Origin: PALSA-1196 sp036833805
GTDB lineage: Bacteria > Pseudomonadota > Gammaproteobacteria > Steroidobacterales > Steroidobacteraceae
Assembly: GCA_036833805.1 (NCBI GenBank)
Contig: DAITPA010000047.1
Location: forward strand, 1-14,466
Length of the DNA stretch: 14,466 nucleotides
Direction: 5' to 3'
Notes under the pieces: model-generated
Seen by the model: only the letters and a program-made list of their open reading frames with translations
Told to the model about the DNA's origin: nothing
Database searches by the model: none
Position numbers and translations under genes: made by a program
Part shown: positions 6,632 to 13,289 of the stretch, piece by piece
Layout: every line of letters starts with the position of its first letter
Numbering within the stretch: the stretch's first letter is position 1

Positions 6632-8752
6632 GAACAGGAACCGCACGCGGCGGGCGCCTACGCACAAAAGCGCAAGCACCGTGAGGAGATCCATCGCGCC
6701 GCCACCGCCACCGCTTGCGGCCGCGGCGCTCGCAGGCGCCGGCGCGACCGTGACCTGTGCGGAACCGGTCTGCGTCTTCACGGCAACCGATACGGCCGTA
6801 ACGGTCACTGCGAGCCGCGCCGACAGCGTTGTGGGCGGGGTATAAACGCCCGACGTTGAGATCGTACCCACAGCAGCATTGCCACCTGCGACGTTATTGA
6901 CCTGCCAGGTCACTGCCGTGTCGGTGGTGTTGGTGACTGTCGCTGTGAAGGCCTGCGAGCTGGCACCCACCGTTAGGCTGGCGCTCGCCGGTGACACCGA
7001 GACGTCAACGGGCGAGGCGACTGCGACGGCGCTCGGGCAAGCTTTTGTGCCAGCGCTTGCGGGAGCGGTCGTGGTGGCGGCGTTCGAGCTCACTGTCACG
7101 TCGGCCGTATCCCGCCGGCCCGCATCATCTGTCACCGTGAGCCGCAGCGTGAACGAACCCGCCGAGGGCGCAACAACAACTGCCGTGTTGGTATTGGCGC
7201 CGGAAATTCCCGAAGTGGTGCCGTTCACGATCGACCAGGCATACGCGCCCACGGCGTGGTGACAGGCCGCGGTGCTGCCTGCGCCTTGCAATGTCACGTT
7301 CATCCCGGGCGCGATGCTCGACGCTACGGCGACCGCGGCGATCGGACGCAGCGCGGCGGTGACTGCGCCGGATGCATTGGCCATGCCGGCGCCACAGGTC
7401 ATATTGTCCAACGTGCAGATGCATTCCACATCTTGCGTATTGTCACTCGGGCCTGTCGGAACATGGCAGGCCGGCGGCTGCGCGCCGGTAGCTCCGAGCG
7501 AGGTTTGCGGAAGAGGCCTCGAACCTTCCTGCATTCGCGCGATGAGCTCGCTCGATTTGAGATTGCCGTTCACAGCCAGCATCAGTGCGGCTATCCCCGA
7601 CACGATCGGCGCCGAGAAGCTGGTGCCGAGGTTTGTCGTCGTCTGATCCGTGTAGCCGTTCGTCGTGGGCGTCGTGGTGCCGAGGTTATAGGTCGTATCG
7701 AGCGAGTAGACGCAGGCCGAGCCGGCCGTGATATTGACGCAATTGCCAGCGGGAGCGCCGAGCGCGATCTCGGGTCCGAGATTGCTGAAGCCCACTTTCG
7801 TGCCGGCATGACGCAGCCCTGCGATGGCCGCCACAGCCGGACAATTTGCCGGCGCGCTCACGGGACCGCCGTCATTGCCCGCAGACACGACGATCAATAC
7901 GCCGCGCGCCGTCAACTGGCTGATGATTTCCTGATAGCTCTGCGGACAGCTGCCCGGCGCGCCGAAACTCAGGTTCTCGATGTTCGCAGGATACGGATTG
8001 TCCGGCACGCCCGCCACGTGAATGCCGCCTGCCCAGAGCATGGCTGCTTCGATATCAGAGTCCGTGCCGCCGCACTTGCCCAGCGCGCGCACCGGCAGAA
8101 TCCAGCGGCTCCAGGTGAGGCCGGCAACACCGGTCGCGTTATTGGTGATCGCACCGAGCATGCCAACAACGCGCGTGCCGTGCCAGGAGCTATTGGCAAC
8201 CGTGCAATCCTTGAATTCGGTCGTGCTCGTGTCGGCCATGCTGACCCAGTCGCCCGGGTCGGAAGCGTCTGCGTCGCGTCCATCGGCGTCATTGGCAGAG
8301 TTGACGTCGGACACGAAGTCGTAGCCCGGCAGCAGTCGGCCGCCATCGCCAGCGCCGCCGCGCAGCAGATCCGGATGGTCGAAGCGCACGCCGGTGTCGA
8401 TGTCGGCAATCACGATACCGGTGCTGCCGGTCGTTACATTCCACGCGCTCTCGGCATCCACCGCGCTCGGTGTTGCGCTTGCGCTCTGCAGATACCACTG
8501 TCCGGCGTACAAAGGATCATCCGGTGCGGCCTGCGGGTAGCGGCGCTGGTCGGGCTCAGCATACTCAACAGCGTTGTCTGCACGCAGCCGTGCGAGCGTT
8601 GCCGCGAGCGACTCGCCGCCAACCGCGGGCTCCACTCGCATCACGTACAGGCGGGGCGCAATTTGATGCGACTGCCTGAGGACGAGGCCTGCGCGCCTCG
8701 CAAGCCGCCGGATCCGCGGCAGCACGAGCATGCGCGTCACTGCCTGGCTCAA
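6362..8752 (-). CDS. Secreted S8 (subtilisin-family) serine protease with GlyGly-CTERM signal; frame disturbed at both ends
   Basis: The 796-residue open frame starts at a TTG (8752) that is probably not a true start. The catalytic set is complete: D119 (DIDTG), H191 (HGTRVVG), oxyanion N293 (SAGNDGG) and S378 (GTSFSAP). Residues 1-75 look like the rest of an inhibitor_I9-type propeptide (ending VEYAEPDQ). Two Ig-like domains follow, a PKD-like one at about 470-558 and a Big-like one at 581-671. Next come a GGGGG run at 681-685, a hydrophobic segment and RR at 701-702. This is a GlyGly-CTERM tail, the substrate of rhombosortase and type II secretion. Such tails normally end within a few residues, but here the frame runs about 92 residues further, antisense to the membrane TPR gene. 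The signal peptide lies in another frame just upstream. The gene is either a recent pseudogene or affected by sequence errors. Confidence 0.85.
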   Translation of the reverse strand: MSQAVTRMLVLPRIRRLARRAGLVLRQSHQIAPRLYVMRVEPAVGGESLAATLARLRADNAVEYAEPDQRRYPQAAPDDPLYAGQWYLQSASATPSAVDAESAWNVTTGSTGIVIADIDTGVRFDHPDLLRGGAGDGGRLLPGYDFVSDVNSANDADGRDADASDPGDWVSMADTSTTEFKDCTVANSSWHGTRVVGMLGAITNNATGVAGLTWSRWILPVRALGKCGGTDSDIEAAMLWAGGIHVAGVPDNPYPANIENLSFGAPGSCPQSYQEIISQLTARGVLIVVSAGNDGGPVSAPANCPAVAAIAGLRHAGTKVGFSNLGPEIALGAPAGNCVNITAGSACVYSLDTTYNLGTTTPTTNGYTDQTTTNLGTSFSAPIVSGIAALMLAVNGNLKSSELIARMQEGSRPLPQTSLGATGAQPPACHVPTGPSDNTQDVECICTLDNMTCGAGMANASGAVTAALRPIAAVAVASSIAPGMNVTLQGAGSTAACHHAVGAYAWSIVNGTTSGISGANTNTAVVVAPSAGSFTLRLTVTDDAGRRDTADVTVSSNAATTTAPASAGTKACPSAVAVASPVDVSVSPASASLTVGASSQAFTATVTNTTDTAVTWQVNNVAGGNAAVGTISTSGVYTPPTTLSARLAVTVTAVSVAVKTQTGSAQVTVAPAPASAAAASGGGGGAMDLLTVLALLCVGARRVRFLFLALRHLLCDIEPFFLRASIVRRRNASLLEKFARDFSRFIELILGCQQLREARRRLGAWIARRDHAIFLECFGLVALSLQGACIQEVPFG

Positions 8753-8900
8753 GAGCGCGCAGCTTCACGATCACGCCTTGCACCGCCGGCTCGCCTTGAA
8801 TCGTCGGGTGCGTTCGCACAGGGTTAAGCTCAGCGGAAGCCGCGAATGCGTCTGCGAGGACTGCGAGACCCAGACACACGATAAATCGCGAGCGACGCAT
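8748..8900 (-). pseudogene. Out-of-frame 5' end of the S8 protease gene (signal peptide and start of propeptide)
   Basis: From the ATG at 8900 a frame encodes a typical signal peptide: MRRSR, hydrophobic FIVCLGLAVLADAFA, cleavage near ASA. It continues into PAVQGVIVKLRAL, where a V-I-V-K-(hydrophobic/basic) strand typically opens the propeptide of secreted S8 proteases. The natural continuation (SQAVTRMLVLPRIRRLARRAGL) is in the adjacent frame, one base further on. In that second frame a TGA at 8767-8765 blocks any earlier start, so the switch must fall at about 8765-8748. In its own frame the fragment runs on as arginine-rich nonsense to 8565. I read it as the true 5' end of the protease gene, separated by a single-base indel. 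Confidence 0.72.
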
Positions 8901-8957
8901 GTTTTAGAAGCGGTACCGGAAGCCGTTGGTCTCAACAATACCCGAAACTACGCGCGC

Positions 8958-8973
8958 CGGCCGCTGTCGGCCG
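8958..8973. other. Small GC-rich hairpin between aguA and the S8 protease gene
   Basis: CGGCCG (8958-8963) and CGGCCG (8968-8973) form a 6-bp stem with a CTGT loop. It lies in the 122-base gap after the agmatine deiminase stop. No T-tract follows on the minus strand, so it is not a standard intrinsic terminator; it could still be a processing or attenuation structure, or nothing. I see no convincing promoter in this gap. Confidence 0.25.
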
Positions 8974-9022
8974 CAGCAGACGGCGCTAAGTTAAACGACG
9001 TATGACAGCCGTATGTTGGCTC

Positions 9023-10129
9023 TCAACCAGCAAGCGGCGCCGCCGGCACCTGCTGCGTGATGCAATGGATATTGCCGCCGCCGAGCAAGATCTCACGTGC
9101 CGCCACTCCCACGACACGATGCCGTGGAAATAACTGCTGCAAATGCGCCGCGGCGGCTTGATCGTGACGCGCATCGAGCAGCGGCATGACAATGCCGCCA
9201 TTGGCAATGTAGAAGTTGATATAGCTTCCCGCGAGCCGATGCCCGGTGCGCCGCGGCGGCGTGCCGCGGCGCGTCTCGACACCGCGCGCCTCATGGGCGG
9301 TCATCGCAAGCGGCCCCGGCAGAGGAAGCTTTTGCACCTTGAAGCGTCGCCCACGGGCATCACGCGCATCGTGCAGGCGCTCCCAGGCATCACGAGAGAT
9401 CGCGTACTGCGGATCGCGCCGATTTTCGGTCCACGCAAGGCACACCACACCGGGTCGGACGAAGCACGCTAGATTGTCGACATGGCCGTCGGTCTCGTCA
9501 TTGAATACGCCCTTGCCAAGCCAGACGATCGTGCTCACGCCCAAGTAGGCTCGCAAGTGCGCCTCGATCTGCGCGCGCTTAAGCCGCGGATTGCGGTTGG
9601 CGTTGAGAAGACACTCTTCGGTGACGAGTGCGGTTCCGATGCCGTCAACGTGGACGGCCCCGCCTTCGTTGATGAACGGCGCACGGTAGCGATCGCGGCC
9701 TTCAATCTCGAGCACCTTGAGTGCTACGAGCTCATCCTGATCCCACGAAGAGTACAACCCTCCCTGCAAGCCTCCCCAAGCGTTGAAGCGCCAGTGCACG
9801 CCGCGCACGGCGCCGCGCTCATGGACAACGAAAGTCGGGCCGACGTCGCGCATCCATGAGTCGTCGTGCGACAGCTCGATAAGCCGCACCGTTTCGGGGA
9901 GCACCCGGCGCGCCGCCACAAAATAGGCCTGCGACACCCCCACCGTGACCGACTCGAAGCGGGCGATGGCCGTGGCAACGGTTACGAAGGCACGCTGCGC
10001 CGGTGCGGCTGCCCTGCGCCAGTTGTCCGGTCGCTCGGGCCAGAGCATCCAGCACCCGGCATGCGGCTCGAACTCCGCCGGCATCCTGAATCCATCGGCA
10101 GCCGGTGTGGTAGTGAGCGTATGAGTCAT
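9023..10129 (-). CDS. aguA: Agmatine deiminase (porphyromonas-type peptidyl-arginine deiminase family)
   Basis: Converts agmatine to N-carbamoylputrescine and ammonia, the first step of the agmatine route to putrescine. At 368 residues it is the usual length. It opens with the family's N-terminal block FRMPAEFEPHAGCWMLWPERPDNW. The guanidino-modifying active site is complete: D95 in SWMRDVGP, E155 in INEGGAVH, H216 in DETDGHVDN and nucleophile C356 in GGGNIHCITQQ. A further family block, SYINFYIANGGIVMP, lies at 302-316. The open frame continues 299 residues upstream to 11026 but only as antisense of icd, so the ATG at 10129 is taken as the start. No Shine-Dalgarno precedes it. The usual partner aguB (N-carbamoylputrescine amidase) is not next to it: the S8 protease lies downstream and icd diverges upstream. 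The related peptidyl-arginine deiminases are larger and less likely. Confidence 0.95.
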   Translation of the reverse strand: MTHTLTTTPAADGFRMPAEFEPHAGCWMLWPERPDNWRRAAAPAQRAFVTVATAIARFESVTVGVSQAYFVAARRVLPETVRLIELSHDDSWMRDVGPTFVVHERGAVRGVHWRFNAWGGLQGGLYSSWDQDELVALKVLEIEGRDRYRAPFINEGGAVHVDGIGTALVTEECLLNANRNPRLKRAQIEAHLRAYLGVSTIVWLGKGVFNDETDGHVDNLACFVRPGVVCLAWTENRRDPQYAISRDAWERLHDARDARGRRFKVQKLPLPGPLAMTAHEARGVETRRGTPPRRTGHRLAGSYINFYIANGGIVMPLLDARHDQAAAAHLQQLFPRHRVVGVAAREILLGGGNIHCITQQVPAAPLAG

Positions 10130-10137
10130 GGTCGCGT

Positions 10138-10143
10138 ATTCTA
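10138..10143 (-). promoter_or_regulatory. -10-like element suggesting a near-leaderless aguA transcript
   Basis: On the minus strand TAGAAT (10143-10138) ends eight bases before the aguA ATG at 10129. It matches the -10 consensus at 5 of 6 positions. Transcription from it would start about two bases before the start codon, consistent with the missing Shine-Dalgarno. No good -35 hexamer is visible. The rest of the 99-base aguA/icd divergent region holds a weak plus-strand -10 candidate, TAGGAT (10171-10176), and nothing else I can name. Confidence 0.3.
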
Positions 10144-10228
10144 GCCAAGCCGGCGACGGAAACTGCGTGCTAGGATTCGCGCCCAGCCGACGACACCTGC
10201 GCGGCAAGGGTTGCTCACGGGGTAAAGC

Positions 10229-11536
10229 ATGACCACGGCCACAGCACCGCAAATCACCGCGCCCGCGGATGGCGCCAAGATGACCATCAAAAACGGACGG
10301 CTCGTCGTCCCGGACAATCCGATCGTTCCCTTTATCGAAGGCGACGGCACCGGGCCCGACATCTGGCGGGCCAGCGTGCGGGTCATGGATGCAGCCGTGC
10401 ACAAGGCCTATGGCGGCCGTCGCAAAATCCGCTGGATGGAGGTTTACGCCGGCGAGAAATCGAACCGGCTTCTGCACACCTGGCTGCCGGATGAGACGGT
10501 GACCGCGTGCCGCGACTACCTGGTGTCGATCAAGGGTCCGCTCACGACTCCCATCGGCGGCGGTATCCGCTCGCTCAATGTGGCACTGCGGCAGCTTCTT
10601 GATCTGTACGTGTGCCTGCGGCCGGTACGCTGGTTCAAAGGCGTGCCCTCGCCGGTGAAGAACCCGCAAAAGATCGACATGGTGATCTTCCGCGAGAACA
10701 CTGAGGACATCTACGTCGGCATTGAATTTGAGGCAGGCACGGAGGACAACAAGAAGTTTCTCGAACTCTTCAAGCAGGCCTTCCCCAAGGCCTACGCGAA
10801 AATCCGCTTTCCGCAGAGTTCCGGCATAGGCATCAAGCCGGTTTCCAAGGAGGGCTCCGAGCGGCTGATTCGCTCGGCTATCGAGTACGCGATTGCCAAC
10901 AAGCGCAAGAGTGTGACTCTGGTACACAAAGGAAATATCCAGAAGTTCACGGAAGGCGCGTTCCGCAACTGGGGTTACCAGCTTGCCGAGCGCGAATTCG
11001 CGGCGCAAACGTACAGCTGGGAGCAATGGGAACGCAGCCGGGCCGCCAAGGGCGAGAAGGAGGCCAATGCCGAGATGGAGGCGGCAAAGAACAACGGCCG
11101 CGTCCTCATCAAGGACGCCATAGCCGACATCACCCTGCAGCAGGTGTTGACGCGTCCCGATGAATTCGACGTCATCGCCACTACGAACCTAAACGGTGAC
11201 TACATCTCTGACGCGCTCGCAGCTCAAGTGGGCGGCATTGGCATCGCCCCCGGCGCCAACATCAACTACATGACCGGCCACGCCATATTCGAGGCGACCC
11301 ACGGCACCGCACCCAAATACGCCAATCTCGACAAGGTGAATCCGGGCTCGGTGATCCTGTCCGGAGAGATGATGTTCCGCTACATGGGCTGGCTGGAAGC
11401 CGCAGATGCCATCATCACCGCCATGGACCGCACGATCGGCCAAAAGCACGTCACCTACGATTTCGCGCGCCAGATGCAAGGTGCAACCGAGGTCTCGACC
11501 AGCGCATTCGGAGATGCTTTGATCCGCAATCTTTGA
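10229..11536 (+). CDS. icd: NADP-dependent isocitrate dehydrogenase
   Basis: Oxidatively decarboxylates isocitrate to 2-oxoglutarate in the TCA cycle, as a cytoplasmic homodimer. The 435 residues cover the full E. coli-type enzyme (416 residues) plus about 20 extra at the N-terminus and small internal insertions. Visible features: FIEGDGTGPDI near residue 35; the substrate loop GGGIRSLNVALRQ, with S115 equivalent to the phosphorylated S113 of E. coli and R121 and R131 as expected; R155 and Y162 in FRENTEDIYVG; metal-binding D324 and D328 in NLNGDYISD. NADP preference is shown by K363-Y364 in HGTAPKYAN and by Y410/R414 in TYDFARQ. The ATG at 10229 has only a modest purine-rich site (GGGG at about 10218-10222). 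aceK follows 10 bases downstream, so the dehydrogenase and its regulator are co-expressed. aguA diverges upstream. Confidence 0.98.
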   Translation: MTTATAPQITAPADGAKMTIKNGRLVVPDNPIVPFIEGDGTGPDIWRASVRVMDAAVHKAYGGRRKIRWMEVYAGEKSNRLLHTWLPDETVTACRDYLVSIKGPLTTPIGGGIRSLNVALRQLLDLYVCLRPVRWFKGVPSPVKNPQKIDMVIFRENTEDIYVGIEFEAGTEDNKKFLELFKQAFPKAYAKIRFPQSSGIGIKPVSKEGSERLIRSAIEYAIANKRKSVTLVHKGNIQKFTEGAFRNWGYQLAEREFAAQTYSWEQWERSRAAKGEKEANAEMEAAKNNGRVLIKDAIADITLQQVLTRPDEFDVIATTNLNGDYISDALAAQVGGIGIAPGANINYMTGHAIFEATHGTAPKYANLDKVNPGSVILSGEMMFRYMGWLEAADAIITAMDRTIGQKHVTYDFARQMQGATEVSTSAFGDALIRNL

Positions 11537-11541
11537 AGGAG
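11536..11541 (+). promoter_or_regulatory. Strong ribosome binding site of aceK overlapping the icd stop
   Basis: AAGGAG (11536-11541) begins on the last base of the icd TGA stop and lies five bases before the aceK ATG. It fixes the aceK start and implies translational coupling. By eye it is the best Shine-Dalgarno in the window. Confidence 0.75.
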
Positions 11542-11546
11542 CGGCG

Positions 11547-13289
11547 ATGGCATCCGCGAATGAGCCGGCGACGGATCCAGCCGAAGCCTGCGCGCGCCAC
11601 ATTGCGCGCGCGTTCGTCGACTACAACGCCGAATTCCGTTCCATTACGCGCCGCGCGCCGCTGCACTTTGACAGGCGCGACTGGAAGACGAGCCAACGCG
11701 ATGCCGTCGAGCGCATCGAGCTGTATGACCGCTTCGTCAATCGTACGATCTTCGAGCTGCGCGCCAAGCTCGGCGCCGGCGCGCTCGACCGTCAGCTCTG
11801 GGCGCGCATCCGCCCGCATTTCGCCGCGCAGATCGCGGGCCTGGCGGATGAGGAGTTCACCAAGACCTTTTTCAGCTCCATCACGCGGAGACTCTTCGGG
11901 ACTGTAGGTGTGGCTGCGGACATTGAATTCGTGGCGACCGATCTTGATCCGCTCGCCGGCATCACCTCTGCCGTAGTTACCGTCAGTTATGTCAATCGGG
12001 GTTCACTGCAGCTGCTGCTCGAGGATCTTCTCGGCGATCTGCCTTTCCGATCACCCTGGAGAGACTTTGACAACAGTGTCGCGCACCTAACTGCGGACAT
12101 CAGTGCGCATCTGCACAGTATCGGCGAACAGCGCGCTGTGCAAAAAGTCGAGGTGATCGGCCCAGTTTTCTACCAACTCACGCGGGCCTACATCGTCGGA
12201 CGCATCATGGGCCGCAAGTATCTCGTGCCGCTCGTCATTGCGCTCAAGAACACCGATGGCGGCATGCTGGTCGACGCAGTGATGCTCTCCGAAGACCAGG
12301 TGAGCATCGTATTCAGTTACACGCGTTCGTATTTTCACGTCGACCTAGACCGGGTGGCCGAAGCCGTCGTTTTCCTGAAGTCCATGTTGCCGCTGAAACC
12401 TGCGGGCGAGCTATTCACCGTTCTTGGGCGCGCGAAGCAGGGAAAGACGGAACGCTACCGCGAGCTGATGCGACATCTCGAACACGCCAGTGACCGTTTC
12501 GTTCATGCCCCGGGCGAGCGCGGACTCGTCATGGTGTGTTTCACACTGCCGTCGCACGACGTAGTCTTCAAGATCATCCGTGACCGCTTTGCCTATCCGA
12601 AAAATATTCTGCGCGAGGACGTCGTCGCGAAGTACCAGTTGGTCTTCAAGCACGACCGCGCCGGGCGCCTGGTTGACGCACAGGAGTTCAAGCGCCTGCG
12701 ATTTCCGAAGGCGCGCTTTGCGCCGGAGTTGCTCGCAGAGCTCGCCGCCGAGACCGCGAGCACAGTGCATGTGGAAGGCGATGATCTTATCTTAGACCAT
12801 CTTTATATCGAGCGACGCATGACGCCGCTCAACTTGTATCTATGTACCGCCGCGTCGCCGGCGGCGCAACTCGCGGTGCTCGACTACGGCCAGTGCATCC
12901 GCGATCTCGCCTACACCAACATCTTTGCCGGCGACCTTTTGCTCAAGAACTTCGGAGTCACGCGCCACGGACGCGTGATCTTTTACGACTATGACGAGCT
13001 TTGCCGGGTCACCGATTGTCATTTCCGCGATCTACCGCAGGCAATTCATCCCGAGGATGAGATGCGCGATGAGGCTTGGTTCTACGTCGCCGACAATGAT
13101 GTATTTCCCGAAACGTTCATCAACTTCCTCGGCTTCGACGATACGCAGCGCGAAGCCTTCATGCGCGTGCACGGGGAAATTCTGGGCGCCGAATTCTGGC
13201 GCCATGTGCAGCAGCGGCTCAATGAGGGAGATGTGCTTGAAGTGCTGCCGTATCAGTCGCTGCGCGTGCGGACCGCGTCCAGCGCCTGA
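11547..13289 (+). CDS. aceK: Isocitrate dehydrogenase kinase/phosphatase
   Basis: A bifunctional enzyme that phosphorylates isocitrate dehydrogenase on its active-site serine, switching it off and diverting isocitrate to the glyoxylate bypass, and removes the phosphate when flux is needed. At 580 residues it is full length (E. coli 578). The N-terminal regulatory half is all-helical. The kinase half contains the nucleotide-binding stretch VLGRAKQGKTERY (292-304), K342 in VVFKIIRDRF, D377 in VDAQE, then D463 and N468 in AGDLLLKNFGVTRHGR, and D481/D483 in FYDYDEL. From memory these sit at a constant +6 offset from E. coli K336, D371, D457, N462, D475 and D477, so both activities should be intact. 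It lies directly behind icd instead of the aceBA genes it follows in E. coli; aceA and aceB are not in the window. Its 3' end overlaps the facing PLP-enzyme gene by 37 bases. Confidence 0.97.
   Translation: MASANEPATDPAEACARHIARAFVDYNAEFRSITRRAPLHFDRRDWKTSQRDAVERIELYDRFVNRTIFELRAKLGAGALDRQLWARIRPHFAAQIAGLADEEFTKTFFSSITRRLFGTVGVAADIEFVATDLDPLAGITSAVVTVSYVNRGSLQLLLEDLLGDLPFRSPWRDFDNSVAHLTADISAHLHSIGEQRAVQKVEVIGPVFYQLTRAYIVGRIMGRKYLVPLVIALKNTDGGMLVDAVMLSEDQVSIVFSYTRSYFHVDLDRVAEAVVFLKSMLPLKPAGELFTVLGRAKQGKTERYRELMRHLEHASDRFVHAPGERGLVMVCFTLPSHDVVFKIIRDRFAYPKNILREDVVAKYQLVFKHDRAGRLVDAQEFKRLRFPKARFAPELLAELAAETASTVHVEGDDLILDHLYIERRMTPLNLYLCTAASPAAQLAVLDYGQCIRDLAYTNIFAGDLLLKNFGVTRHGRVIFYDYDELCRVTDCHFRDLPQAIHPEDEMRDEAWFYVADNDVFPETFINFLGFDDTQREAFMRVHGEILGAEFWRHVQQRLNEGDVLEVLPYQSLRVRTASSA

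Noticed and set aside
8565..8760. Programmed +1 frameshifting in the S8 protease
   Set aside because: There is no stop codon or recognisable slippery site at the junction, and the upstream frame runs on for some 60 codons. An indel is the simpler explanation.
7256..8827. A 523-codon plus-strand open frame
   Set aside because: It is antisense to the S8 protease, whose catalytic motifs are clear. Its product is rich in R, A and H with no recognisable motif, as expected of the complement of a GC-rich gene.
8958..8973. Intrinsic terminator after aguA
   Set aside because: The stem is present but no run of T follows on the transcribed strand, so I list it only as a hairpin.
10130..11026. A 299-residue N-terminal extension of the agmatine deiminase frame
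   Set aside because: This part is the complement of icd, whose coding is certain, and family members begin near the ATG at 10129.
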